Assembly (NCBI GenBank): GCA_963693365.1
Contig: CAVNZM010000004.1
Location: 4,712,001 to 4,776,000 of the forward strand
Length of the DNA: 64,000 nt
Origin: Amoebidium appalachense
Lineage: Eukaryota > Ichthyosporea
Direction of reading: 5' to 3'
A program made the position numbers and the translations under genes. Position 1 is the first letter of the stretch. Every line of letters begins with the position of its first letter. Positions 31,199 to 44,481 of this stretch are shown here, piece after piece. A model generated the notes under the pieces. That model was not told the DNA's origin. It worked only from the letters and a program-made list of their open reading frames with translations, and did no database searches.

Positions 31199-31370
31199 CT
31201 GTGATCGAAGTTGAAACTGAGCTGGATGGTGAACTTCTCGACAGCTTTGACTGGCGCAAAGTCAGGAGCGTATGGTGCGACTGATCGCCCTTTTTCTTGC
31301 TCCTGACGTTTCTTAATTGGTCCGTTTGCGAAAAAGGCGCGCATGCCCTCTTTGCTGTGATCAGTCTGAT
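31199..31370 (-). CDS. Possible internal exon on the minus strand (weak)
   Basis: An open segment reading SKEGMRAFFANGPIKKRQEQ, then GRSVAPYAPDFAPVKAVEK and FTIQLSFNFDHR, with AAAAG before it and CACAG|GTTTGT after it, so splice-like borders exist on both sides. Codon choice is coding-like. No partner exons were found and the acceptor lacks a pyrimidine tract. Family unknown. Confidence 0.5.
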
Positions 31371-31862
31371 CTTTTCGTTACATGCATAAAAAATAAGACG
31401 CAGGGAGCTGAAATATATATAATTGTTAGTAAACATTTTTAGTATTTATCTACTATAGTAGAGGCTACAGCAATAGAAACATGCTTACAATACTGGTGCT
31501 CTACATTTAACATATTCTCGTTAGATTTCTGGAATGCTCCTCAAAGTTCCATCTGCTATTTCTATTGGTTATATATCACTCTGGTATGTGGCATTTACTA
31601 CCAACCAGCCAGCCCTTTGTCATGTGGGGGACCCAGTGCTTTCGAACTGAGTTCGTCTCAAACCCGCTTGTCCCCGCCCCCGCCCCCTCCCTCCCTCACC
31701 CTTCCCTCCATGTTCGCCTGAGTTAACTTCAGGATTATACCCTTCACTTCTACCAAACACTCTTAGACACTCTAGCCTAGTTTTTCAACCGCTGTGAAAA
31801 GCATAACGTGATAGCGTTCTAAGTAACATAACGTAGCTTGAAACTCCTCGGAATAAGAAAAA

Positions 31863-34832
31863 ATGGCTGACGAGATCTTCGCCTTTGATGAGGACACCCC
31901 GGTGGCGCCCCTCAAGAAGGAAAAGGGGAACCTGGACATCAGCGATTTGAGCGATCTGAGTCTTGATGGTACGTCTTTCTGCCCTTACTTTCGTGTGAAT
32001 TAGGTGCCAATTGAGGCTTGTTCGGGCAAGTAGCTGCCAAACAGCTGTTTTCGTCTGTTTATAGGGATGTCGGTTTGTCGTTTTTCTTGTCACCGCGTGA
32101 CTCTGTTCCGTCAAAGCTGTCATGTGTAGTGGGGTTTCTGATAGGTTGTAAATGAGAATGGCGTTCTTCCTCTCATCATAGGAGTACCGGAGATGTAAAA
32201 GATGAAGCACTCGACTCAGGAACATGTGGTTCTATGACCAAGTGGAGCTTTTTCTGCTGTTTAGCTGTGCGCGGTATAATGCACAGAGGGTTTCCTGGCC
32301 AAGCCTTCTTGTAGCTTTTTCAAAATAAGTTTGTATAGCAAAATATGCTCTTATACTTGTGTCACTCCAGATCCAAACAAGGGGCGGGACACCCCCATTG
32401 CTGGCCTTGGAGACGACGAACGTGGCGGAATCTCTCCTCCACATGAGAGGTAAGACCCTTAAGCACAGTTTTATGGTCACTGCATGACTTTTTGTGCCTG
32501 ACAGTGCATTCTTGGGTAATTCTTATTTATTCAGAACATAATTATACTAGATCCCACTTCGCAGCTGCTGCAGGAGAGTGTTGGGCTGAACGAATGGTTA
32601 AGCTCAGCAACCTCACATATTATAAACTCCCCGCTTGCCCTACCTCCTCTTGGCTTCCTTGCCTCCCTTTCCTTCCCCCCCCCCCCCCCCCCCCCTCTCT
32701 CTCTCCCTCTCCCTCTCTCTCTTGCTATCTCTCCCTCTCTCTCTTGCTGTCTCTCCCTCTCTCTCTCTCTCTCTCTCCCTGCACACTCTCCCCCGCCTCT
32801 CCCCCCCCTTCACACAAGCACCCTTGACCTCCATGTGTGCTTGCGCAATATCTGGCAAACTTGACTGGCTAGCGGACCTGAGAGGGCTCTGTTGTGTAGC
32901 ACGATGAATGTAGGGTGGCAGGATCTAACTACTTGTGTTGCGCAGCAAGCATGTCGGCAAACATCGGCACCGGCGGTCTAAAGGTGGTGCACGGGGCTCA
33001 CTCGATGCTGGCCCGATGGGTGGCCGAGCAGAGAGTGCGCCTGCTCGCTCTATGCTGGATGCCATGGGAAAAATCCCCTGCGGTATGTTTACTGGTTCGG
33101 CTTGGAATACGGTGCCTTTAATGAGGTCTGCTGATTAGACGTGGAGAAATGTAGCTATGGGGAAGGAAAGTGGGGAAGGTGGGGGGAGGGGAGGGGGGGG
33201 GGGGGGGGGGGGGGAGGAACATGAAGGAGAAGGAATTCGGGATGGAGAGGAGATGAATCAAAAGGTTATGAGTTATGTTGAACGGAGTCGAGCTGAAGAG
33301 TGTGGCAAAGACAGGGAAAGTTAGGGAAGGAGTTGCATGCAGAGGGCAGAGAAAGGCAGGAAAGTGGCGCAGAAAACAGCTGGGTGTGTGCGAAGCAGGG
33401 AGGCAATTGAAAGAAGCTAGGAAGGGGAGGTGGTAGGAGGGTTAGCGTTGTGGGTTTGGCTGGTTGAGTGTGCCCCCATGGCGGGCGAGGGGAGCGGAGG
33501 GGGGGGCGTGGGAGGTGGGGAGGTTTTTGGCATACATAGTCATCAATGTATCAATGCACCAATGCATGCTTATATGATATATGATTTAACTGACATGCAA
33601 AGCTCTACACATACTGGTTGAAGAGGGAATCGGAACAACATAATTAGGACATGCGGTTAAAAAAAAGACTCAGGGGTTTTGGTCTTGCACAGTGTGGAGA
33701 TATGTAGAAAACTGATGTGAGTTTGCAGATGATAAAGAGTTCAGCGAGTATTGGCATCCAGGTGAAAGATGGGGAGGGGAAGGGGAGAGAGAGAGAGAAG
33801 AGGGGGGGCGAGGGAACCCGGGAGGAGAAGGAAGAGTAGGAAGCTGGGGGGAAACATGGGAGGATGGGAGGGAAGGGGCATACATTTTTTTATACTTTTT
33901 CCAACTAAGATCGTGTTGCTTTCTCGATGCCGATTTTATAAGCCGCTGTTCGTTTCCGATATTATAAAATTTTAATGGACTGGTTGCAGGGAGTCAGCCA
34001 CATGGATGCTGCAGCCGAGGAGGCAGCGCTGCATGCGGTTGTTGGGGAGTCCAAGCACCACGTGCTGGTCATCAAGAACATCCCCTTCAACGTGCGCAAC
34101 AAGGAGTTCATGGACATCATTGTGCGTGCATGCTGTGTGTGTGTGTGTGTGTATCCGTGTGCATGCGCGTCGGTGGGTGTGTGCGTGGGTTTGTGTGTGT
34201 TTGTGTGTGTTTTGGGAGGAAAAGGGGAGATGAAGATATGGGGGCTCTCCCCGGGGGAAAGAACGGCGGGGCAGGGTGGGTGGGTGGGTGGGTGGTGGTG
34301 GGGGGGGGGGGGGGGGGGGGGATATGCGGGGGGATGTGAGATTGAAGCAACCTGGAGAGGTGGGGGGGGGGGGGGGGGGGGGGAGGGGGGACGCGAGGCC
34401 TGCCGGTAGAGGAGAGGATGGGAGAATGGATGGACAAATAACAGTATGAAGGGGATGGATGGATGGACAAATGACAACAGCCGGGGCTCCGATGGAGAGA
34501 GGGAGGGGCGGGGGGGGGGGGGGGGGGGGGGGAGATGGATGAGGGACGGAGAATGTACTGTGTTTAATCCCCTCCTCTACCCCCTTCCCCTTCTTGCACC
34601 CAGAGCAATCTTGGTGTGGCCCCTCCGCAGTCCGTGCACTACCACATTGACGCCAACCACAAGTTTCGGGGCATGGCATTTGCCATCTACAAGACCGTCG
34701 AGTCGGTACGTGTGCTTTAAAACGCTGATGGGTGTGATTGTCGATGTTGGGATGCACGGGATGTGTGTGTGTGTGTGTGTGTGCGCTCGCACGCACGCAC
34801 GTGTGGGGCGGTGTGTTTTTTTGGTGGGTATG

Positions 34833-34880
<48 letters not shown>

Positions 34881-35513
34881 ACCTGTGTATGTGTGTGTCC
34901 GCGTGCTCGTGTGCGTGTGCGCGCGAGTGTGTGTGGATGCACACCTGCGCGCGTGTGTGTAGTGTGCTGAAATGGCATATGTGTTCGGTCTGGAGTTTTA
35001 CGATGTCGAGATGTAGACGGTTCGGTGGGGATGGTTGCATCGGTATGTTTCTGGCAACAGACGAAAGCAGCAGCCGGACTCTCCACCAATCCACATGTGT
35101 TAAGCCAGAACTGGGACAGAATTTCCGCAATCGGATTGGATTTCGAAAATTTCCGGGTATGAGGAAAGGAATCGGCGAGTAAGCAAGCAAATGGGAAGAG
35201 AGACGCGGAGAGGGGCAGGGGGAGGGGGGAGGGGGGATGAGAGTGGAGGGGGTGTGCACTTACAATAGTACGATCAACGAACCGCAATTCGCTTGACTGG
35301 TTCTTTGGTGTTATACTCCCCACCGTATGTTTAACCCCTCTTCTTTGCCGTATAACCTTATGCCTTTTTGTTCGTGTTCTTTCGACATGCTAACCAGGAT
35401 GGAAATGCTTGGCAGGCTGAGGCAGCCATGGACGTTGTGCAGGGTTTGGACGTGCAGGGCAGAAAGCTGAGGGTAGAGTTCAAGCGCCATGGTGGGCAGA
35501 AGGCAAAGGCCGC

Positions 35514-35588
<75 letters not shown>

Positions 35589-36276
35589 CGTGGGCATATG
35601 TTTTGGTTTGGCGTCACGTGGGCGCCTGGTGTGCGTGCAAATGGATGCTTGCTGTATGCATGGGCACATGTACATGGTGATGAACTCTTCCGATCACTTC
35701 TTTTCACTACCTGTCCGGCACCCGCAAGCACGGGAGCATGGTGACACACATTAGCATCATTCATACACACATGCATGCACGCCGCAGGCATGAATGCACA
35801 CCCGTGCAAGCACGTCCGATTTCACTAGTGTGCACGAAGTCAGGCCTATCAGGTGCGATGGCCCTTTTGGACATGTGTGCACACAAACACACACACACAC
35901 GTACATTACACATGAACACACAGGCAGACCAGCTGACAGCCGCATAGATGGGCTTCCACCACCGTGCACGCACAGGCCTATGGAGCTTTTCCCGCCAATG
36001 ATTTTTGGGGTTGAAAACTTCGGTGTTAACTGTAATATCCCATTATGCATGAGGGATGTTATTGATCAAGCGGGGAGGGGGGGGGGGGGGGGGGGGGAGA
36101 AGGGGGGATAGTTTTGATTAGCTATCTGATGTGCTCTGTGTTGGGTCTTCAGAGGCCGATGTTCCACAAGAAGAGTTGGCACATATCAAGGAGCAACTGA
36201 AGCTGTTGAAAGAGGATGTATGTACCCCCCACTCTCACGTGCATGCGCGCACACGTGCACACGCACACACCCATGC

Positions 36277-36308
<32 letters not shown>

Positions 36309-36735
36309 ACACGTACACGTACTCATATGTACACCCGCGTGCTCTCATGTGGATACATGTGTGTGCACACACGGAGATGGGTGCTTGAGTCGCACACCTG
36401 CACGGAAGCCTGCAGGGACTGGAGCATCCATACATACACATTTATGTGCACAACACACACGCCAAGCCGTACACATGCCCACGCACACGCAAACACATAC
36501 TCACACACACACACACACACACACACATGTACACGTACACGTACATGTATACACAAAGATGTGTGCTGTGCGAGCATCTTTACAGAATCACACCACTCCC
36601 CGCGCGTGAGCTTGCATAGCCACCCACCCTGTATCCCTTCACTTGTCATCGATTAGATTGTCTTGCGCACTACGGCGGCCACGCAGGCACAACTACACTC
36701 GCATGTGTACACGCACAATCACTCGTGCGCACAAG

Positions 36736-36797
<62 letters not shown>

Positions 36798-37025
36798 CAC
36801 ATGCATGCACACACACACCAAGAGCTGTGCATGAGCAGCGTGACAGCAAAAGGTGCGCACCTACAATAAACGAGCACAGCCATTCATTTTGTGTCCGTTC
36901 ACTTGTTACCTGATGGTTGGTGTAGTTTTTATGTATGTGTTTGCTGGCCTTTGATGAACCCGTGTGTGTTTTTCTGTGGTGGTGTGCAGGTCTGCCTGCC
37001 CGCCATATCGACCCTCCTCCTCCTG

Positions 37026-37068
<43 letters not shown>

Positions 37069-38313
37069 TCCCCACTCTCCCCTCCGACCTCCCCTGTTCA
37101 TGCTTCGTTGCTATCCGTCTTGTATCTTTGTGGTTCATACCGTGCCCCTTCACATCTCCTTTCTCCAGCAGCCTACCCACCTTACTTTTCCACCCCTAAA
37201 TATACACAACGAACGATTTTAGTGTTGGCACTTATCTCTTATAATGCTTTCTCCATCGGCCAGCTCCACATTGCGCGAACGTTGTCTCGTCCCCTCCTCC
37301 CTCCCTCCCCCCCCCCTCCCCCTCCCCTCCCCCTCCCCCCTGGAGTTCGCTGCTACTGTTTGTTTGTTTCCCTTTTTGGCAGTATGTTTCCCTTTTTGGC
37401 AGTATTCACTCACTCCAGGCACACATTACCGCACACACTCACCAGGATTTTGTTCATGCAGCCCACCGTTTCCGTGGTAGAGTTCCCCAGCACCTACTCC
37501 GTCAACACCCGCAAGTACATCCACCAGATGGCTGAGAAGATGGGCTTCACACACAGGAGCCAAGTGGGTTGGGCCTTGATGTGTGTGTGTGTGTAGTGTG
37601 TGTATGTCTGCACGTGTGTTTTGCTGTGTGGTTGTTTGCGAGCATGTATGTGTATGTGTGTGTGTGCATGCAGGCGCGCGCGCGTGCGCCCATGTTTGCG
37701 CGTATGTGCGCCTGTGCGCCTGCGTGCAATTGGTTATGTGTAGTGTGTGTATGTGTGTGTTGCCGTTGTTTTTTTTGTTTTTTTTTTATTTATTTTTATT
37801 TTTGGGGGGGGAGAGGGGGGGGGGGGGGGATGTTAGGATGTGTGGGTGGGTGAATAGGTGGGTGATAGTTGATTGTTGTGGTGGTTCAAGTGCTTCTTCT
37901 CTCTCGTTTTCTCTCTCTTCCTTTTTCTTTTTTGTTTTGTTTTAATTGTTTGGTTGTGGACGCCCTGAGGGGGAGGTGAAAACAAGACATTGTTCCTAGA
38001 TCTCGGTGCTATAAAAGTTAGGGATGTAGGCAAAGCAGCCAGCATGCTCAGGTGATTTTCTTCCATTCTATGCAAATCGACCCCTTAACGACACCATAAC
38101 TAAATTGGGTGTAGGGAGATGGTACCGATCGCTACATATCCGTGGAGAGACGGAGTCCAGACGAAGCCAAAGCGGCAAAGAAGTCAAAGGCCATCAACAT
38201 CAGCATCAACGGCATGAAGGTGTGGCCCCATGCATCTCTCTCTCTCTCTCCCTCCCTCCCTCCCTCTCTCCCTCCCTCTCTCTCTCCCTCCCTCCCTCCC
38301 TCCCTCCCTCCCT

Positions 38314-38345
<32 letters not shown>

Positions 38346-38453
38346 GCATCTCTTTCTCTCTTTCTCTCTCTCCCTCCCTCCCTCCCTCCTTCCCTCCCTC
38401 CCTCCCTCCCCCTCTCCCTCTCTCCCTCCCCCCCCCCCCCCCCTCTCTCTCTC

Positions 38454-38528
<75 letters not shown>

Positions 38529-38673
38529 ATCTCTCTCTGCATCTCTCCCTCTCTCCCGTTCCTCACCTCCAACCTCTATATTCGTGCGCTCCCTGATGGT
38601 GTGTGGTGTTCAGCAGGCCCCAGCCCCTTCCCTCCCCCCCCCCCTCTTGGCCCTCTACACACACACACACACG

Positions 38674-38708
<35 letters not shown>

Positions 38709-39403
38709 ACAAACACACACACATTCACAAACACACATTCATGCACACACACACCCCTCTAAGTGTTCTGGGCATGCACCTAGGCTCCTTGCCACCCCGA
38801 TGCTAACCTTACGGCCATACGGTGTGTCACTTACTGAGTACACTAGAAAGTATACGTGGGTGTACTTGAAAGTGAGTATAAAGAGAAGTATAGTTGGTAA
38901 CCAACCTGGGGTTGGGGCTGGTTGCAGGAGAACGGTGCGGCATCATCAATCCCAGGCAGCTACGACCACAGCCCAGGTGGGTGTTGTTGTCTCGTCGTTT
39001 TGTTTTTGTTGTTGTTATTTGATTTTTTGTTTTATGTTATTTTTATTATTTTTGATTGATTTTCGGAAGGGGGGTTTTTTTTTTTTGGAAGAGGGGGGGG
39101 GGGGGGCTGTTTGTGGATGTGGGTTTTAGAGGGAAGGAAAGGGTGCGGTGGGGGAAGGCCGGAGGCGGGGGGCCACTTTATCTCTGTGACTGTGTAGGTG
39201 GGTTGGTCGGTATAATTTTTTCGAGCATGGATACAAAATGTGCATGGGTGGATGTGTGTGTGTGTGTGTCAGAGAATTTGTGTGTGTGTGTGTGTGGTGG
39301 AAGTGTCTGCTGCTGGGGTTTGTGTCTGTGTGCCCATGTTCCGTATGGTAAGCTTTTTCAAGTATCGACACTTGTGTGTTATGTGCTTCACAGTGCGTGT
39401 TCT

Positions 39404-39438
<35 letters not shown>

Positions 39439-39761
39439 TTAGTCCTCTGTAAGTTGAGGCGCGGGGGGGGGGGGGGGGGGGGGGTTAGTACGAGTAGGAC
39501 GTCACCTGACTGTGTGCACACATCTGCAGCCGACCACATGGACATGGACATCCGGCTCAGTCAAAGCCTCAAGCCAAGGTGCGGGCAGTGGAGTCCTCAC
39601 GTGACATCACACACAGACATATGCACATGCGCGCGCGCGCACACACACACACACACAATACACACACACACAGGACAGACACAAATACACGCTCAAACAA
39701 GCACACGCTCATGCACACATACACACGCTCATACACACACACGCTCACACACACACTCGCA

Positions 39762-39798
<37 letters not shown>

Positions 39799-40482
39799 CA
39801 CGCGGAGCATGCACATGCACACACACACATGGTGGGGCACTCACATACATCCATGATCACATAAACGTGCACATACGAACATACCGGTGTACGCGCACAC
39901 GCGTTATGTTTGTGTGTGTGGTGGTGGTTGGGGGAGGGGGGGGGGGGGGGGGAGGGGGAGGCACTGGAAGTAGAACAAAATATGAACGAAAGGTTTTCTT
40001 TACTATCGACGATCCTCTCTCGAGTGCTAGAGGTACAAGATTGGGTGTTTGCTGTCTGCAAACATGCAGTATCCCCACGGCCTTACACCTGGTGCTCACA
40101 GGAGCAGCTTTGGTCGACACATGGGCACGTCTGTGGATGACCGGGGCCCCAGCCGCAGTTACGGCACATCTCTGTCTAACTCCTTTACTGATGGCAGCCC
40201 CATGCAGCGCCGCATGTGGAAGAGGTGTGTGTGTGTGTGTGTTGGGGGGGGGGGGGGGGGGGGGGGAGGGGGGGAGGGGGGAGGGGGGAGGGGGGGGGGG
40301 GGAATGTAAGCGGAGGGGTGTGGGTGTATGTGCGTGGGATGGGGGGGGGGGGGGTAGGTTTGTGGGTAGATGTGAGGATTGGTGGTGGCTTTGAAATACG
40401 AGTGCCATAGATACCGTTTGGTTTTGTGCAGTGGTGATGTGTGGGGCAGGAGTGGTTGGGGAGGATGGGGGAGGAAGAGGGT

Positions 40483-40530
<48 letters not shown>

Positions 40531-41545
40531 CTGCTTTCTCACATTAGATTGTTCTGGTGGTGTGTGTAGGATATCGTATGTTGTATGTTGTATCTCTTTG
40601 TGAGTGCCGGGCATAAGATGAAGAGAGGGGTCGTACACAGGGGGGGGGGGGGGGGGGGGGAGGGGGGAGACGCTGTTGACTAAGTGGAGCCACAGGAAGG
40701 AGAGTGGACCGACCTCTATGGGATCCATCCAGGTCATCCGGCAGCCAAAGGGCCCAGACGGCACCAAGGTAGTGTGCACTCAGTACTTGGGTGGATGGGG
40801 GCGATGGCTAGTGTGTGCACACAGTAATGGGGTGGATGGGAGGGATGAGTGTGTGCACACAGTACTTGGGTGGATGGGAGGGATAAGTGTGTGCACACAG
40901 TACTTGGGTGGATGGGGGCGATGGCTAGTGTGTGCACTCAGTACTAGGGTGGATGGGAGGGATGAGTGTGTGCACACAGTACTTGGGTGGATGGGGGCGA
41001 TGGCTAGTGTGTGCACTCAGTACTAGGGTGGATGGGAGGGATGAGTGTGTGCACACAGTAATTGGGTGGATGGCAGGATTGGTAGTATGTGCACACAGTA
41101 ATTGGGTGGATGGGGGAGATGGGTATTGTGTGCACACAGTACGTAGGTGGATGGGGGGAGATGGGTAGTGTGTGCACACAGTGCTTAGGGGGTGGGGGGG
41201 GGGGGGAGGGGATGGGTAGTGTGTGCACACAGTGCTTAGGTGGGGGGGGGGGGGGGGGGGAATGGGTAGTGTGTGCACCCACTACTTGTGTGATTGGTAG
41301 GGTGGGCATTGTGTGCACACAGTACTTGTGTATGTAGATCACAGCATGGGTTATGTGCATACAGTACTTGTGCAGTAGAATTAGATGACAGGATGGGTTG
41401 TATGCACGCAGTGCTTGTGTGTGGATGGGGGGATGGGTGGTACCAGGTGTGTGCACACAGTACTTGGGTGGATGACAGAGTGGGGAGCTCGTGCACACGG
41501 TACTTGTGTGGGGTGTAGAGGGCGCCCCCGTGACAGGGGGAGGGT

Positions 41546-41577
<32 letters not shown>

Positions 41578-42022
41578 TGATGTGAATTTGGAACGGTATT
41601 TGGAATCCTGCGTATGCACCTTGTGCAGGGCCGGAATCTTTCTTCACTGGTAGTATAATAGTGGCACAAACAACAGAACAATATAAGTTGACCTTGCTCC
41701 CTTTGCTCAATGACGGATTGCATGCATTCAACAGGGCTTCACGTTGGCACGCACACTTACGGGAGATGACGTCAAGAACAAACGGAACTCCCTCAATCCT
41801 AACGCTAAGGTGCGTATTTTTATGGGTAGCGGGTTAGGTGTGTTTGAACTTTTTGGGCCATGATAGTTGTGTTGGCCAGGATCCGTGGGGTTGAAGGCCT
41901 TGTGCACATTGTTGTAATGTGTTGGGTGAGTGGGAAGAAGGGCGTGTTGGTTTATGTAGGCATGTGTTTGTGGTGTGCGTGTCTATGTAAGTGAGCGATA
42001 GGCGACCCTGTCACAATATATC

Positions 42023-42086
<64 letters not shown>

Positions 42087-42539
42087 GGGGGGGGGGGGGG
42101 GGGGAAGGGGAGGAACCACTGATACACCATGGACACCGCTGCCCTTGTACTGATCGCTGCTGTATGCTGCAAATTGATAATTATAATTTGTGTGGGGATG
42201 GGGGTGTGTGGGTGGGTGGCAGGGCGTGTGCCTGGGCATTTGCTGTGTGTATGTGTGTGTGTCTGTGTCTGTGTCTGTGTGTGCGCGCGCCGTGCGCCGT
42301 GTGTGCTTGTGTGCCGTGCGCCGTGTGTGTACATGTCCTATGTGTGTATTCGTGTGATGTATGTCCATTTATGATCTACGACACTGTGAATATAGGACGG
42401 GAAGAAAGCAGTGGATCCAGGAAAATGCCATGCCTTTGTGTTGACATCTTACTGTTAGCCTATATATGTAAGTTGAATTTTGCTGTTAACCCATGCGTGT
42501 ATGCAGGAATTCAGCATCCCGGTATCAGCACATTCCTGA
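31863..42539 (+). CDS. RRM-R3H-PAM2 RNA-binding protein (Pin4/Cip-like)
   Basis: Likely cytoplasmic regulator of mRNA fate. Exons seen: 31863-31968, 32371-32449, 32946-33082, possibly 33729-33761, 33990-34121, 34604-34705, 35416-35515, 36153-36217, 37462-37563, 38115-38219, 38928-38976, 39530-39578, 40070-40224, 40696-40768, 41735-41809, 42507-42539 (TGA). The start [20 protein letters not shown] is acidic. The RRM has [12 protein letters not shown] (RNP2) and [11 protein letters not shown] (RNP1), and ends [12 protein letters not shown] as in fungal Pin4/Cip2. An R3H domain follows: [19 protein letters not shown] joined to [13 protein letters not shown]. The Ser/Gly-rich tail ends in [13 protein letters not shown], a PAM2 motif that binds the MLLE domain of poly(A)-binding protein. 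Two junctions are out of phase as drawn: into 33990 (an AG four bases downstream fixes it) and into 40070. About 450 residues. Confidence 0.5.
33083..33989 (+). repeat. G-rich intron before the RRM, possible 33-nt exon
   Basis: Contains a poly-G run (about 33191-33215) and purine-rich sequence. 33729-33761 has good splice borders (TTTGCAG before, GTGAAA after) and would add [11 protein letters not shown] in phase; I treat it as possible only. Confidence 0.5.
34122..35415 (+). repeat. GT and poly-G repeats in the two RRM introns
   Basis: GT runs (34137-34151, 34835-34879) and poly-G runs (34301-34321, 34364-34384, 34510-34532) lie in the introns that split the RRM at 34121/34604 and 34705/35416. 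An alternative acceptor at 35397 would add six residues (DGNAWQ) in frame. Confidence 0.5.
35516..35587 (+). repeat. (GT)n array
   Basis: About 36 perfect GT units begin directly at the donor of the preceding exon, so the donor GTGTGT is itself the start of the microsatellite. Length changes could in principle affect splicing. Confidence 0.5.
36218..37461 (+). repeat. CA arrays and poly-C in the intron before the R3H exon
   Basis: Interrupted CA sequence (36228-36330, 36440-36560), (CA)n at 36745-36795 and poly-C at 37030-37063. TTTCCCTTTTTGGCAGTA is directly repeated at 37368-37403. Confidence 0.5.
37564..38927 (+). repeat. GT, CT and CA repeats in the introns after R3H part 1 and part 2
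   Basis: GT-rich start with a G-run (37804-37829) in the first intron. The intron after 38219 begins with about 260 bp of CT/CCCT repeats, a (GT)n run (38489-38527) and CA sequence (38658-38752). No exon identified. Confidence 0.5.
38977..40695 (+). repeat. Poly-T, CA and poly-G repeats in 3' introns of the RRM gene
   Basis: A T-run (39406-39437) and G-run (39463-39484), a CA-rich block (39607-39800) and several poly-G runs (39935-39952, 40244-40266, 40498-40530, 40640-40660). The short low-complexity exons 38928-38976 and 39530-39578 lie among them. Confidence 0.5.
40769..41515 (+). repeat. Intronic 38-41 bp minisatellite
   Basis: About 18 units of GTGTGTGCACACAGTACTTG followed by GGTGGATGGG and AGGGATGA or GGGCGATGGCTA. 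Early units are 38 or 41 bp and very similar; later ones diverge and are broken by poly-G runs (41186-41206, 41241-41260). It starts within a few bases of the donor after exon 40696-40768. Confidence 0.5.
42024..42104 (+). repeat. (GT)n with poly-G in the last intron
   Basis: About 30 GT units followed by a run of about 19 G. It lies in the intron that splits the PAM2 motif. Confidence 0.5.
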
Positions 42540-43746
42540 ATGCGACACCACCCGCCCGCGCAGTGTGATGCCTTCACAACACACCTGATTATGGAAACAT
42601 GTGGGAGTTCTTGCTTCGAATACTCGGCTATTCCCTTGAGTTCTTACACGACTTTCTTTTTGGAAGTAGACAGTTCATTATGATATAATATAATATATAT
42701 ATAGATATATAGATATATAGATATATCCACACTAGGTTCTTGCCTTGTCTCTCGTTGTTTTTTCTTTGTTGGTTTCTACGCATGTATGCTGTCACTGACG
42801 TTTCCAATACATCGTGTTGTTTTGAACTATACACCTAACTGGTTTTTTGATGGAGTTTTTTTTTTCTTTCAATTTGAATTTCGCTGGAACGGAAACTGGG
42901 CCTCTTAGAATAGTCTTGAGCAGAGGGTAACCTGTAGCTTTCGTAAATTTTCGTTATAATTTTTGGTTCGAATAGAAAGCTGGTAAACCTCTGCACTTTC
43001 CTTGATCTTTAACAACACAGTCGTGCTTGCAGATATGTTTTGTGTGTTTGCTATGCATATACTTCGGGTTCTAGCTTGCTACATGAATGTTATAATCTTA
43101 GCGCGAATTGTTTGTCGTAGCTTTCGGTGTTTGTTTGTTTGTGGTTGCTATACTCATGAAGGAGGTGTTGTTTAGTTCTGAGCTTGTTGGTTAGCGCTTT
43201 TGCTGAAATTCCGCTCTCTTCCTTTTCTTTCGTTCCTTATTCTTTTTTTCCTTTCTTTTCTATTTGTGTCTATTTGTGTATCCACTTTTGGTTTGTTGTC
43301 GTGTGGAAGTTATGGTACTTGTTTCACAAGCGTGTTTCACACATCCCATTCATACGTTGCATTGTTCAGTTTAGAGATGTTTTAAACGACTATGCTGCTT
43401 TGTACGCTTTGTACGCCCAACTACATTCCAAATATCTTTTCATTCTCACTTTGCTGGAGAATCTTCAAACCTAAAACTGAAAAAAAGGGGGGGGGTAAGA
43501 AAAACCCCAAAACAAAGAAAGAAACACATAGCCCACTTTCCGATAGAGTTTTAGCTACCGCACGTAGACTTTCGTCACGAGAAGAAAAATGGACCGTGTA
43601 TCCGGTTGAGTGGCTAGAAACATGACTGGTCTGGGCTGTGCCCGGCAACCAATCAAACAAATGCAAGGGTGGGCCTGGTGCTCTACCGCATTCGCCAAAG
43701 ATGTTGGTGTGCGCGAGTGCACGTGCACCAGATGTTAACCCCCCCC

Positions 43747-43777
<31 letters not shown>

Positions 43778-43852
43778 ACACACACATACACAAACGACAG
43801 CCACAACCCCGCACCTGCGCAACTGTTACAGTGTCATACCGTGAAACACAAA

Positions 43853-43909
<57 letters not shown>

Positions 43910-43989
43910 CACATGCACATGCACACACGTAAACAATCACTCACTTGCACTCTCGCTGAGGTGAAGACCCCTCGAGCTCCCCCCCCCCT

Positions 43990-44037
<48 letters not shown>

Positions 44038-44042
44038 GGAAA

Positions 44043-44085
<43 letters not shown>

Positions 44086-44129
44086 TTAATTAACCACACT
44101 GCGCGCGGGCCCAACAGTGTAATCCATAA

Positions 44130-44178
<49 letters not shown>

Positions 44179-44423
44179 GTCATGCACATGCCATTGGCAT
44201 TGAGCACACCCGGCACTCATGACTCGCTAATTAAACCCCACACGTGCATCCATATATAAGGGATTTTTGATGGATTTCTCCCACTGTTTTTGCTTGTTGT
44301 TCCCGAACACGTGTCTGCGACGGTGTTTGTGTTGGTTGGTGGTAGCGGCGGGGGCGGTGTGTCACAGTGCCCGCGGCGTGGGTGTGTGTATCTGATATGT
44401 GTCCGTGCGTGTGTATGTGTTTT

Positions 44424-44481
<58 letters not shown>

